64,000 nt of DNA from Polycladomyces zharkentensis. Its GTDB lineage: Bacteria; Bacillota; Bacilli; Thermoactinomycetales; JIR-001. Below, one piece after another: positions 50,958 through 59,383 of this stretch. The notes under the pieces were generated by a model, which worked only from the letters and a program-made list of their open reading frames with translations, did not search any database and was not told where the DNA came from. Every line of letters begins with the position of its first letter. Position 1 is the stretch's first letter. The DNA is taken from positions 186,001 to 250,000 of the forward strand of contig NZ_JAFHAP010000004.1 in NCBI RefSeq assembly GCF_016938855.1, read 5' to 3'. A program made the position numbers and the translations under genes.

Positions 50958-51455
50958 TTACCGTGCCGTCGGGAACGTCCGTTGAATGATTTTCCGGAAA
51001 TTGTCGATAAGCCCTGTGATTGGACGTCCTTGTTGGACATCACGCGCATAATCTCGCATCCGGGCGACAAAATCGGGATTGGTGGATACGTAGACAGTTC
51101 GTACGCTCGGATCGATCCTTTTCACCTGCCTGGAGATTTTGGACTTCAAACGCCCCGTCAAACCGGCACGGTAGTCTTTTTCCAACACGACCGCCACATA
51201 TGCCGTGCGATCGGCCAGAAACACAACGGACGAGTCGACTTCTTTCAGACGGGCGACTGCGTCCGCCACATGATTGGCTGCCCGCAGATTGGTGACATTG
51301 GGTGCGGCATTCGGCGTACGGTAGGTAATCGGTTGTGTCGTCCTGGGACGCGTGTCAGGCTGGGATTCCGGTCTTTTTTGCATGGCACATCCCATCATTC
51401 CCAGGAACACCGCAAGCGTCAGCGTTCCCGCGATCCACTTGGTCAACAGCCGCAT
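50958..51455 (-). CDS. YhcN/YlaJ family sporulation lipoprotein
   Basis: A 165-residue lipoprotein (lipobox GMMGC, Cys23). After a short linker comes the family domain: NVTNLRAANHVADAVARLKEVDSSVVFLADRTAYVAVVLE, then RLKSKISRQVKRIDPSVRTVYVSTNPDFVARMRDYARDV. YhcN and YlaJ are forespore lipoproteins affecting outgrowth or spore envelope; presence supports a spore-forming host. Confidence 0.92.
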   Translation of the reverse strand: MRLLTKWIAGTLTLAVFLGMMGCAMQKRPESQPDTRPRTTQPITYRTPNAAPNVTNLRAANHVADAVARLKEVDSSVVFLADRTAYVAVVLEKDYRAGLTGRLKSKISRQVKRIDPSVRTVYVSTNPDFVARMRDYARDVQQGRPITGLIDNFRKIIQRTFPTAR

Positions 51456-51520
51456 GGCCGTATTCCCCCTTTTGGTTGGATTCTCCGCTTAGTATCCGAC
51501 GCTTGCGAATGAAATATGTA

Positions 51521-51551
51521 AAACAAAAAACAGCCGCGAAAAACGCGGCTG
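51521..51551 (-). terminator. Terminator of the yugP-like gene
   Basis: CAGCCGCG/CGCGGCTG stem and T6 with TTTT on the minus strand, 9 bases past the stop. Confidence 0.88.
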
Positions 51552-51559
51552 TGCGCATA

Positions 51560-52243
51560 TCAATCATCGTTTTGCGAAACCACCAACATCGCCACGAAGC
51601 GAAACAGTTCCAACAGTGCGTACAACGCCGAAGCCACATAGGTTAACGCGGCCGCATTCAGCACTTTGCTGACGCCCCGTTCTTCCAGATTGCGGATATA
51701 TCCATCGCGAACCATGATCTGTTTCGCGCGGGAGCTGGCATTAAACTCCACCGGCAGCGTGACAAGCTGAAACGCCACGGCAGCGGAGAAAAACACGACT
51801 CCCAGCGCAAACAGGTTCATCATTTGCAGGAAAATCCCACCCATCAGCAAGAACGGAGCCACGGAAGAGGCGAAGTTGACGACCGGAAACATGCGGTGCC
51901 GCAATACCAACGCACCGTACGCTTCTTTATGCTGAATGGCGTGTCCGCACTCGTGAGCCGCCACGGAAATCGCAGCGATCGAGCTGTCGTAGTAAACCGG
52001 CTCCGACAGACGCACAACCCGGTGAATTGGATCGTAGTGGTCAGTCAATTCCCCCGGTACCGGTTCGACCGCCACATCGTGCAGCCCGTTTGAATCCAAG
52101 ATGCGCCGGGCAACTTCGGCACCGGTCAACCCGGAAGTGGCCGGTTCCTTCGCCCATTTACGAAATGTGCCCTTCACACGGAACTGCGCCCAAAACGTCA
52201 AACCCAACGCCGCCAATGACAAGATCCACAACAATGTCACCAT
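51560..52243 (-). CDS. Zinc metallopeptidase, YugP-like
   Basis: A 227-residue Zn_peptidase_2 protein. An N-terminal helix is followed by a domain with the metal motif HECGH (His97, Glu98, His101) and an expected third ligand downstream (PVEFNASSRAKQIM). Two or three more membrane helices are present. YugP is a membrane-bound zinc protease of unknown substrate. GGGAGG precedes the start. The coding region overlaps the weak upstream frame at 52237-52602 by seven bases. Confidence 0.92.
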   Translation of the reverse strand: MVTLLWILSLAALGLTFWAQFRVKGTFRKWAKEPATSGLTGAEVARRILDSNGLHDVAVEPVPGELTDHYDPIHRVVRLSEPVYYDSSIAAISVAAHECGHAIQHKEAYGALVLRHRMFPVVNFASSVAPFLLMGGIFLQMMNLFALGVVFFSAAVAFQLVTLPVEFNASSRAKQIMVRDGYIRNLEERGVSKVLNAAALTYVASALYALLELFRFVAMLVVSQNDD

Positions 52244-52602
52244 AGGCTGATTCCTCCCATCGCATCATGATAAGTTTTTCTGCGACAACCGCTGAAGCAT
52301 CCGGGTCTGATTTGGAGGCCGAAAGTATCGCTCTGAAACTGACGAGGCAAAATCCATCTGCAACGGAGTCGCCAACCAACGGCGAGAAAGTTCCATAACC
52401 AACGTTCAATCGCCGCTTTTTCATGCGCACGGCATCTATATTCCACATTCCTTTTGATCCGTGTCTTTTCTCTCGATGGCCGATGTGCAGTCCATTCACG
52501 CTCCCATCGAACCGTTGTGCATTCTGCGGATATCACCCCGTCACATGCACACATCGGAACCAACAGGAGCAACATCGCACTGATAAGCGATAAAGGGATC
52601 AA
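52237..52602 (-). CDS. Doubtful small exported protein
   Basis: A 121-residue frame starting TTG behind GAGGTG. The first 20 residues form a clear signal-like helix (IPLSLISAMLLLLVPMCACDGVISAE) and the rest is rich in Arg, Trp and Cys, unusual for a conserved protein. It overlaps the yugP-like start by seven bases, which is compatible with coupling. No family was recognised. A second frame from 52499 also stays open across much of the region, so a frameshifted remnant is the main alternative. Confidence 0.3.
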   Translation of the reverse strand: MIPLSLISAMLLLLVPMCACDGVISAECTTVRWEREWTAHRPSREKTRIKRNVEYRCRAHEKAAIERWLWNFLAVGWRLRCRWILPRQFQSDTFGLQIRPGCFSGCRRKTYHDAMGGISLW

Positions 52603-53162
52603 ACTTGAACACCTCGTATCATCAGGGTGTCCTTTTTACGGTATTATACCACAGCCCCGCAACATGCTGGGGAATTTTAGACTCATCGCCACAAAAAGGT
52701 CACGCTGTCTGGAGGAAGCCCTTACAAACAGGATCAACAGCCTTATCGATGAGTTTGAAAAATAGATGAGTTTGAAAAATAATTGTCAATGTCATTCCTG
52801 ACAAACAAATGGAAGCAACAGTGACGAAAAAACGTCTTTGAACCCTTCTTGTCGTCAACTACCACACGGCTAAAGCCATGGGCTTGGCAGTAATCTTATG
52901 GACGTTATTTATCAGTGGAGATGGGCGTCTTCTTCCACTGCTAAAGCCGTTGGGTTTCCGCCGCCCGGTATTTCTATGAGTGATGATTTGATCTGCCACC
53001 ACCAAATGACACTGATCCCGGAACATTATATATCCAGAATATTCGGTTCCCTTGTGAAAAACTCAGCCCGAGCGGGCTGAAAGATCATGGGCGAAGTCTG
53101 CGGGCATTCCTTTCCTGTCCCGAATCCTTTCACCGGAGTCAGCCCGGTCGGGAACAGCCGCT
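52603..53162. other. Intergenic region with IS200/IS605-like end hairpins
   Basis: About 560 bases with no gene. CACGGCTAAAGCCATGGGCTT (about 52866) and CTGCTAAAGCCGTTGGGTTT (about 52940) are typical hairpin ends of IS200/IS605-type elements; another hairpin GCCCGAGCGGGC is at about 53067-53078. These look like leftovers of excised or deleted elements. Upstream AT-rich sequence at 52620-52800 contains two direct GATGAGTTTGAAAAATA copies at about 52748-52783. Confidence 0.45.
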
Positions 53163-54320
53163 TCACCGATCCATGAACAAAAACTCTCTTTTTTGCTGCA
53201 TGCCCACATTCAACACCAAGCCCACCGCCACCATCTGGGTCAAAAGTGAACTGCCGCCGTAACTGATGAACGGAAGGGGCAAACCGGTGATCGGCAATAT
53301 GCCGATGGTCATGCCGACATTTTGAAACACCTGAAACACCAGCATTCCGACGATCCCCGCAATGATGCAGGAACCGAAACGATCCTCACAACGCAGAGCG
53401 ATACGGATCATCCGGTAAGCGATGAAGATAAAGATGCACAACAGGATACTTCCGCCGATAAATCCGAATTCCTCGGCAAACACGGCAAAGATGAAGTCAT
53501 TGTGCGGTTCGGGAATCCATCGTCCCTGTGCCTGCGTCCCGTTGTGAAACCCTTTTCCCGACAACTGACCGGAACCGACGGCAATCATCGATTGGGTCAA
53601 TTGATACCCCGCTCCGGTCGGATCGGATGCCGGGTCCAAAAAGGTCTGGATGCGCTCGATCTGGTGCGGTTCCAGTATGACGTGGATCAACGGGCTTTTG
53701 GTAACGTACAATCCCAACACCGTGCCGACAACGATCCCCACAATCACCACACCGGTGAGAATCCATCGCCAATCCAAACCGCCCACCAGCAGCATGCTGG
53801 CCAAAATTCCGATCAAAACCAATGCGGTTCCGAGATCGGGCTGTTTCAGGATGATCAAAAAGGGGACGGCAAACAACAGGAAGATTTTGCCCAGCGTTTT
53901 GAAATCACGCAGGGGCAGTCGCTTCACTTCGGCCAGATGTTTGGCCAAGATGAGTATCAAAAAGATCTTCATAAACTCCGACGGTTGGAATTGGAACGAT
54001 CCGATACGGATCCATTGTTGTGCTCCCTTCACCTTGGCACCCAAGCCGGGGACCCAGACCAACATCAACAGAACCAATCCCAAACCGTACAACAAGTACA
54101 AAAACCTGCCCTGCGCCAAAATGCGGTAATCAAACAGGAGAACGGCCGTCATGAACAGAATACCCAGTAGATACCACCCGATTTGCTTGACCACATAGGA
54201 GGAATCCGACGTGTAGGTGGCGCTGGAAATGGAGAGAATGCTGATGACGGCCAAAAGCAGGACCAACACGATGAGCGGATAGTCCAATGATACGAGAGAT
54301 CGCTTCCACTTGTGCGTCAT
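53163..54320 (-). CDS. rodA: RodA, peptidoglycan glycosyltransferase of the elongasome
   Basis: A 385-residue SEDS protein with ten membrane helices. Marks are VKGAQQWIRIGSFQFQPSEFMKIFLIL, LKQPDLGTALVLIG, PEPHNDFIFAVFAEEFGFIGG with the essential Asp region, and the C-terminal GLPLPFISYGGSSLLTQM. RodA polymerises lipid II with a class B PBP during side-wall growth. It is read away from the second SEDS gene at 54417, an unusual divergent arrangement. RodA rather than FtsW is inferred from length and DYPLIVLVLLLAVISI start. Confidence 0.9.
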   Translation of the reverse strand: MTHKWKRSLVSLDYPLIVLVLLLAVISILSISSATYTSDSSYVVKQIGWYLLGILFMTAVLLFDYRILAQGRFLYLLYGLGLVLLMLVWVPGLGAKVKGAQQWIRIGSFQFQPSEFMKIFLILILAKHLAEVKRLPLRDFKTLGKIFLLFAVPFLIILKQPDLGTALVLIGILASMLLVGGLDWRWILTGVVIVGIVVGTVLGLYVTKSPLIHVILEPHQIERIQTFLDPASDPTGAGYQLTQSMIAVGSGQLSGKGFHNGTQAQGRWIPEPHNDFIFAVFAEEFGFIGGSILLCIFIFIAYRMIRIALRCEDRFGSCIIAGIVGMLVFQVFQNVGMTIGILPITGLPLPFISYGGSSLLTQMVAVGLVLNVGMQQKREFLFMDR

Positions 54321-54416
54321 CTGCTCACACCTGCTTTTTTCATATGATTCTTCTGCATGTCCATGCTAACATAGGATGTGAATACTTTTAAATACATAAC
54401 ATCGAGGGGATTTGCC

Positions 54417-55562
54417 ATGAGACGAGGGAAACCTGATTTTTGGCTGATCCTGATCGCGTTCATCCTGTTGGGATTCGGCTTGGTCATGGTATTCAGTGCA
54501 AGCTACTATAAAGGATTAACCGATTATGGCGGGGACAGTTACTATTTTTTTAAACGGCAGTTAATCTGGGCAGTGGCCGGATTGTTTCTCTTTTTTGTGG
54601 CGGCCAATATACCCTACACCATTTATCGACGATTTGTCGGTACGATTTTGTTGATCAGCATTCTGCTATTGATCGCCGTACTCATTCCCGGCATCGGTGT
54701 CGAGGTCAAGGGAGCCCGCCGCTGGATCGAACTGGGACCGATGAGCTTTCAACCATCGGAGCTGGTCAAATTGAGCGCGTTGATCTATACGGCATCGATC
54801 ATGACAAAGAAACAACCGGTCATGGACAGTTTCAAACGCGCCATCTTGCCACCTTTGATCGTGTTGGGTCTCATCTGCTCACTGATCGTCATCGAACCGC
54901 ACTACAGTACCACCATCATCATCCTCTCCTCCTGCATGGTGGTCATCTTTTGTGCGGGGTTGCGATTCCGCCATCTTTTGTTTCTCGCATTGACCGGCAT
55001 ACCGATCCTCGTTTGGGTGATGATCATGGAGCCGTACCGAATCAAACGGCTCACCACCCTGTTCAACCCGTGGAAAAATCCCACTGCGGACGGCTATCAG
55101 ATCATTCAGTCGCTGTATGCGATCGGACCCGGCGGATTGTCCGGCTCCGGATTGGGCAACAGCATCCAAAAGATGGCCTACCTTCCGGAAGCACACACCG
55201 ATTTCATCTTCGCCATCGTGGCGGAAGAGCTGGGCTTTATCGGTGGGACGCTGCTGATCGCCCTGTTTATCGCGCTGATTTTGCGCGGGATTCGCATTTC
55301 CCTGCGGGCACCCGACCAGTTTGGCATGCTGCTCGGGATCGGCATTACCTCCTTAATCGGGATCGAAGCCTTGTTCAATCTCGGTGTCGTGACCGCCATG
55401 CTCCCGGTTACGGGTGTACCGTTGCCGTTCATCAGTTATGGCGGTTCCACGTTGATGTTGAGCATGACATCGTTGGGCATCTTGCTCAATATTTCCCGCT
55501 ACACCGACATGCCGGCCAAACAGAAAAAACCTCGCGGACCGGTTTCTGTTCCGGGTAGATAA
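54417..55562 (+). CDS. ftsW: FtsW/SpoVE-type SEDS protein
   Basis: A 381-residue SEDS glycosyltransferase with ten membrane helices. FtsW-type features are FILLGFGLVMVFSASYYKGL, VKGARRWIELGPMSFQPSELVKLSALIY, a EPHYSTTIIIL motif and PEAHTDFIFAIVAEELGFIGG, ending GVPLPFISYGGSTLMLSM. It polymerises septal peptidoglycan; a SpoVE-like sporulation role cannot be excluded since a single copy of each SEDS gene is seen here. ATG 54417 follows GAGGGG. A terminator hairpin and a repeat element follow. Confidence 0.88.
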   Translation: MRRGKPDFWLILIAFILLGFGLVMVFSASYYKGLTDYGGDSYYFFKRQLIWAVAGLFLFFVAANIPYTIYRRFVGTILLISILLLIAVLIPGIGVEVKGARRWIELGPMSFQPSELVKLSALIYTASIMTKKQPVMDSFKRAILPPLIVLGLICSLIVIEPHYSTTIIILSSCMVVIFCAGLRFRHLLFLALTGIPILVWVMIMEPYRIKRLTTLFNPWKNPTADGYQIIQSLYAIGPGGLSGSGLGNSIQKMAYLPEAHTDFIFAIVAEELGFIGGTLLIALFIALILRGIRISLRAPDQFGMLLGIGITSLIGIEALFNLGVVTAMLPVTGVPLPFISYGGSTLMLSMTSLGILLNISRYTDMPAKQKKPRGPVSVPGR

Positions 55563-55571
55563 ACGCGAATC

Positions 55572-55598
55572 AGGGCTGTTCCCCGGGAACAGCCCTGT
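55572..55598 (+). terminator. ftsW terminator, left of repeat copy 5
   Basis: CAGGGCTGTTC/GAACAGCCCTG stem, 10 bases past the stop. A near copy is at 55805-55830 on the far side of the element. Confidence 0.7.
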
Positions 55599-55804
55599 AG
55601 ACTGCTTACAAAGTGGGTAATATCGTTAATCTCGGGTGAGCCGTTTTCCCTCTCGCTCCTGTTTCGCCAAGCTCAAAGGTCGCTCGTGGGAAAACGCCCA
55701 CCCTCTGTTAGAGAGACGGGTCTGACTTTCCCGTCGAGCGACTCTGGCTGTCGCTACGGAGCGGAGACGGGAAATCAGAGCCCGTAAACTTTGGCAATAA
55801 CCTA
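55599..55804 (+). repeat. Dispersed structured element, copy 5 (best preserved)
   Basis: It reads TAGACTGCTTACAAAGTGG at the left and TTTGGCAATAACCTA at the right. Stem 1 is CCGTTTTCCC/GGGAAAACG with loop CTCGCTCCTGTTTCGCCAAG and GGTCGCTCG. Stem 2 is ACGGGTCTGACTTTCCCGTC/GACGGGAAATCAGAGCCCGT, with CGAGCGAC in the loop. GTCGCTCG and CGAGCGAC are perfectly complementary, so a loop-loop pairing is possible. No coding capacity. Confidence 0.75.
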
Positions 55805-55885
55805 CAGGGCTGTTCATGAGGAACAGTCCCGTTTCCTTAGACAACAGCTCAAACCGTTTTCATGAAGAACAGCGTCTCCTATTGC

Positions 55886-56653
55886 TCATGTCGTCACCAA
55901 GCCCTCCATCGGGCTGCTGGCACTGGCATAACGTTTTTTGGGGATACGCCCCGCTTCGAAGCCCAGACGACCCGCTTCAACGGCCAACCGCATCGCACGG
56001 GCCATTTTTACCGGATCGTCCGCACCGGCCACCGCAGTGTTGAGCAACACCCCGTCTGCACCCAATTCCATCGCTTGCACCACGTCAGCCGGAGACCCGA
56101 TACCCGCATCGACGATTACCGGCACTTGGGACTGCTCGATAATCCAACGGAGATTGTACGGATTGAGCAGACCCAGTCCCGTTCCGATCGGCGACCCGCC
56201 CGGCATGATCGCATGAGCCCCGGCCTCCTCCAATTTTTTGGCCGTCACCGGGTCGTCGTTGGTATAGGGAAGTACCGTAAAACCTTCTTCCACCAAGATT
56301 TTGGTCGCTTCCAGCGTTGCCGCCGGATCGGGCAGCAGCGTTTTCGGATCAGCGATAATTTCCACCTTGATCATGTCGCACAACTTGGAGGCGCGGGCGA
56401 GTCGGGCAATTCTTATCGCTTCCTCTACGGTTGTTGCGCCTGCCGTATTGGGCAACAGGGTGTATCTGCTCAAATCCAGTTTCTCCAAAAAGTTGGGCTG
56501 ATTGGGATCACTGATGTTCAATCGACGAACCGCAAACGTCAACACTTCCGCTCCGGATGCTTCCACCGCTTCCCGTTGAACGTCCAAGGAAGAAAATTTC
56601 CCCGTTCCAAGAAACAACCGGGATTGAAATGTATACTTGCCAATGGTCAGCAT
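55886..56653 (-). CDS. thiG: Thiazole synthase
   Basis: A 255-residue TIM-barrel enzyme that joins 1-deoxyxylulose 5-phosphate, dehydroglycine and ThiS thiocarboxylate into the thiazole of thiamine. Lys96 in MIKVEIIAD forms the imine with the sugar; [32 protein letters not shown] and [10 protein letters not shown] are the conserved loops. It follows thiS by two bases. Confidence 0.96.
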   Translation of the reverse strand: MLTIGKYTFQSRLFLGTGKFSSLDVQREAVEASGAEVLTFAVRRLNISDPNQPNFLEKLDLSRYTLLPNTAGATTVEEAIRIARLARASKLCDMIKVEIIADPKTLLPDPAATLEATKILVEEGFTVLPYTNDDPVTAKKLEEAGAHAIMPGGSPIGTGLGLLNPYNLRWIIEQSQVPVIVDAGIGSPADVVQAMELGADGVLLNTAVAGADDPVKMARAMRLAVEAGRLGFEAGRIPKKRYASASSPMEGLVTT

Positions 56654-56655
56654 AC

Positions 56656-56859
56656 TTAGCCTCCTCCCACAAAATGGACGATCTCCAACACGTCACCTTC
56701 GCGCAAAACCGCCGATGCGTGGTCTTCCTTCTCCAACACGCGCCGATTGTGTTCCACCACCACAATCCGCTGCTCCAACTGCAGGTGTTGAATCAACCGC
56801 GCAACCGTGTCCACCCCCGCGGGCAAGTCATAGGGCTGTCCATTCAACTGGATGCGCAC
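56656..56859 (-). CDS. thiS: Sulfur-carrier protein ThiS
   Basis: A 67-residue ubiquitin-fold protein that begins [12 protein letters not shown] and ends HFVGGG. The C-terminal Gly-Gly is activated as thiocarboxylate to give sulfur to ThiG; one extra Gly after the usual GG is present. No thiF is nearby. It follows thiO by seven bases. Confidence 0.95.
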   Translation of the reverse strand: MRIQLNGQPYDLPAGVDTVARLIQHLQLEQRIVVVEHNRRVLEKEDHASAVLREGDVLEIVHFVGGG

Positions 56860-56866
56860 TCCCGCA

Positions 56867-58000
56867 TCACCTCCTTACACCGTCCATCGCGGATTCCGGC
56901 AGGCGATCCGGCGAAAACGGCGCCAGTTCCGGCACCTCCCCACCAGTGATCAACTCCGCCATCAACGCACCGGTGATCGGGCTCAGCAAAATCCCGTTAC
57001 GGAAATGGCCGGATGCCACGTACAGGCCGCGAACCGACGCCAACCGGCCCATCAACGGCAACCCGTCCCCGGAACCCGGACGAACGCTCGACCAATACGA
57101 CAATACATCAGCTTCAGCCAATGAAGGGACCAGTCGCGCCGCCTCATGCGCCAACCGGTGGATCGCTCCCAGCGAAACGCCCGGGGAGAAATCATGTTCC
57201 TTCTCCGTCGCGCCTACGACGATGCGGCCATCCGCTTTGGGCACCAGGTAACACCCGTGGGCAAACAGTGTCTTCCGATGCGACAGCCGGTCCGGACGCA
57301 AGGCGAGCGATTCCCCTTTCACCGGGAATACCGGCAAGTTGAGTCCCAATCTCCGGGCCAACACACCGCTCCACGCCCCGGCGGCCAATACCACGACACC
57401 TGCGCGGAAAGTCCCAAACACGGTTTCCACACCCGTCACTTGGTCACCGTCGGTGAGAAAGTCCGTCACTTCACATCCTTCCAAAAACCGGACTCCCAAC
57501 GCCTGCGCGGCCCGCGCAAACGCCAACGTCAGCCTTGGAGCCGACACCTGGGCATCATCCGGCAAAAACAGCGCGCCTGTGATGTCAGCTCCCACTTCGG
57601 GTTCGTCCTCGCGAACCGAACGGGGCTCCCACCATTCCGCCCGGCCGCCCAATTCCCGTTGCCAATGTGCACGGTCGCGCAATTCTTCCGCTTCTGTCCG
57701 ATTCCATGCCACCCGCAACAGACCCTCGGTGTTCAACTCAATGTCCAAACCGGTTCGTCCATACAATTCACGTGCCAATTCCGGGAACATCGCCCGGCTG
57801 CGCAGGCAAAGTTCGATCATGGGTCCCGGAAAAGCCATCTCCACCTGGGCACCCAGCATTCCTGCCGCCGCGGATGAAGCGTGGGCGCCCACGCGGTCCC
57901 GCTCCAAGACCACGACGTCAGCCCCTTTTTTTGCCAGGTAATAGGCGATTGAACACCCGATCACACCGCCGCCGATGATGATTACGTCCTGTGTTTGCAC
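56867..58000 (-). CDS. thiO: Glycine oxidase ThiO
   Basis: A 377-residue DAO-family flavoprotein. The FAD-binding fold is VIIIGGGVIGCSIAYYLAKKGADVVVLERD (GxGxxG at 10-15) and SSAAAGMLGAQVE. It oxidises glycine to iminoglycine for thiazole synthesis. The likely start is GTG behind GAAAGGAAGGAG; its first 19 bases overlap the end of tenI. Longer N-terminal frame has no family match. Confidence 0.93.
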   Translation of the reverse strand: MQTQDVIIIGGGVIGCSIAYYLAKKGADVVVLERDRVGAHASSAAAGMLGAQVEMAFPGPMIELCLRSRAMFPELARELYGRTGLDIELNTEGLLRVAWNRTEAEELRDRAHWQRELGGRAEWWEPRSVREDEPEVGADITGALFLPDDAQVSAPRLTLAFARAAQALGVRFLEGCEVTDFLTDGDQVTGVETVFGTFRAGVVVLAAGAWSGVLARRLGLNLPVFPVKGESLALRPDRLSHRKTLFAHGCYLVPKADGRIVVGATEKEHDFSPGVSLGAIHRLAHEAARLVPSLAEADVLSYWSSVRPGSGDGLPLMGRLASVRGLYVASGHFRNGILLSPITGALMAELITGGEVPELAPFSPDRLPESAMDGVRR

Positions 58001-58647
58001 GATTGGCTCCTTCCTTTCGCATCGGGGATTTCCCCGTCGGTTTTCCGGAAATGCCGGGCGATTTCCCGCAATTTGCGGGCCTGACCATCCGGCCGGGGAT
58101 GATCCATCACCGCCGAAATCACGGCAATACCGGCGCATCCCGTTTCCGCCACCTCGACCATATTTTCAACCGTAATCCCACCCACGGCGATTACCGGAAT
58201 GCGCACTGCACGGACGATGCGGGCCAATTCAGCACAACCCCGCGGGGGAATGCCCGGCTTGGAGGCTGAGTTGTACACGTGGCCGAACAATATGTAATCC
58301 GCCCCCATCCGTTCGGATCGAAGTGCTTCTTCAAGCGAATGAACCGAACGGCCCACACTGAGGCCGCTTGCCAACGGTTTGACCTCCGACAGCGGCAATC
58401 CCTTTTCCGGGAGATGTACCCCCCGGCATCCCAGGGAAAGGGCAATATCCATCCGGTCGTTCACCACCAGCTGTTCGCGTGTGAGCCATCTCTCTTCCAA
58501 CAAACGTTTCCCCCAGCTCCAAATCTCTCGGGCCGTCCGGTTTTTCAGCCGCAGATGAAAACGGTCGACATACGGTCCCGCCTGCCTCGCCACCCGACAA
58601 ATTTGCTCCCAGGTATGCCGCTGGTCCGTGATCACATGGACTTCCAT
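57982..58647 (-). CDS. tenI: Thiazole tautomerase TenI
   Basis: A 221-residue TIM-barrel protein of the ThiE/TenI group. ADYILFGHVYNSASKPGIPPRG and IPVIAVGGITVENM match TenI, and the phosphate-recognition and pyrimidine residues of true ThiE (GVHxGQxD, GxGPIFxTxTK) are missing; GVHLPEKG replaces them. It should aromatise the ThiG product. Gene order tenI-thiO-thiS-thiG equals that of B. subtilis. Some annotations would call it ThiE. Start MEVHVIT follows GGAGGAAGTG. Confidence 0.9.
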   Translation of the reverse strand: MEVHVITDQRHTWEQICRVARQAGPYVDRFHLRLKNRTAREIWSWGKRLLEERWLTREQLVVNDRMDIALSLGCRGVHLPEKGLPLSEVKPLASGLSVGRSVHSLEEALRSERMGADYILFGHVYNSASKPGIPPRGCAELARIVRAVRIPVIAVGGITVENMVEVAETGCAGIAVISAVMDHPRPDGQARKLREIARHFRKTDGEIPDAKGRSQSCKHRT

Positions 58648-58669
58648 CGGAATGTCACTTCCTCCGACC

Positions 58670-58703
58670 ATAAAAAAACCGGTATCCATGGGGATACCGG
58701 TTG
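58670..58703 (-). terminator. Leader terminator of the TPP riboswitch
   Basis: AACCGGTATCC/GGATACCGGTT with TTTTTTT on the minus strand, between the riboswitch and tenI. Thiamine pyrophosphate binding should favour this terminator. Confidence 0.88.
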
Positions 58704-58737
58704 AATGCACGTAAACCTTTCCTGAACACCAACCTTC

Positions 58738-58828
58738 CCCCACTTCCTTTCGCTGGCATTACCCAGGTCAAGTTCAAAGGGTTAAGGCTCCGCGCCTTTC
58801 TCAGCACCCATGGTGCACCCCTAGTGGT
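58738..58828 (-). promoter_or_regulatory. TPP riboswitch (THI element)
   Basis: On the minus strand: GGGGTGCACCATGGGTGCTGAGA, a P3 arm with GGCGCGGAGCC, then TGAACTTGACCTGGGTAATGCCAGCG. The CUGAGA and pyrophosphate-binding loop sequences are intact. It precedes the tenI-thiO-thiS-thiG operon with a transcription terminator downstream. Confidence 0.96.
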
Positions 58829-58912
58829 GGAACGAAACGTATCACATTTTTCTCCATTTTAACAATCCCGTTCACCCGGCGTCAACCGCCGATCGAGTGA
58901 CGCTGCACGACA

Positions 58913-59137
58913 TCAAACCACTTTCACCTGAATGACCGTCGTATCCGTGATATCCCGGTCATTGACGGGAGACACGACCCGATGGACGGAAGCGTCGCCG
59001 ACATGAAAATTGCTCACGTTCGCTTTCAGGAAACTTCGGGAGTGGACAAGGAAGTTCAAACCATAGGAAACATTGACTTTCCCCACACTGGAAACCTGGT
59101 TGATGGACAGTGCCCCGATCACCATGGGTGACAACAC
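58913..59137 (-). CDS. GerPA/GerPF-like spore protein, fourth of the tandem set
   Basis: A 74-residue protein (MVIGALSINQVSSVGKVNVSYGL and ending NDRDITDTTVIQVKVV). It fits the GerPA/GerPF pattern: a short beta-rich N-terminus with a GxLxIN core, a middle GxxNxGD-like FHVGD and an N/D-rich V-D-x-D-V-x-D end. Gerp proteins sit in spore coat and help germinants reach the inner membrane. Start is GTG or TTG behind AAGGAGGG. Confidence 0.8.
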   Translation of the reverse strand: MLSPMVIGALSINQVSSVGKVNVSYGLNFLVHSRSFLKANVSNFHVGDASVHRVVSPVNDRDITDTTVIQVKVV

Positions 59138-59154
59138 GGCATTCCCTCCTTAGC

Positions 59155-59361
59155 TCAAACCCCTTTGACCTGAAAAATGGGGGTGTCCGCCACATCGGAA
59201 TCCAATATCGGTCCGAATACGATGGACACCGGTAAATCACCCGCGTTGCTGTTGACCAAGTTGCTTTTCTGAAAGCTCTCCTGATTGACCAAAAAGTTGA
59301 CCGGCGCCACATTCAGTTGACCGGTACTGGAGACGCTGTTGATTTTAAAGACGAATGGCAT
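59155..59361 (-). CDS. GerPA/GerPF-like spore protein, third of the tandem set
   Basis: A 68-residue paralogue (FKINSVSSTGQLNVAPVNFLVNQ, SNLVNSNAGDLPVSIV, LDSDVADTPIFQVKGV). It shares with the next gene a FLV-x-xxSFxKxN segment, showing recent duplication. GGGGGA lies before two nearby ATGs; the second was chosen for spacing. Confidence 0.8.
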   Translation of the reverse strand: MPFVFKINSVSSTGQLNVAPVNFLVNQESFQKSNLVNSNAGDLPVSIVFGPILDSDVADTPIFQVKGV

Positions 59362-59383
59362 GCCCATTCCCCCTTATCGTTCC

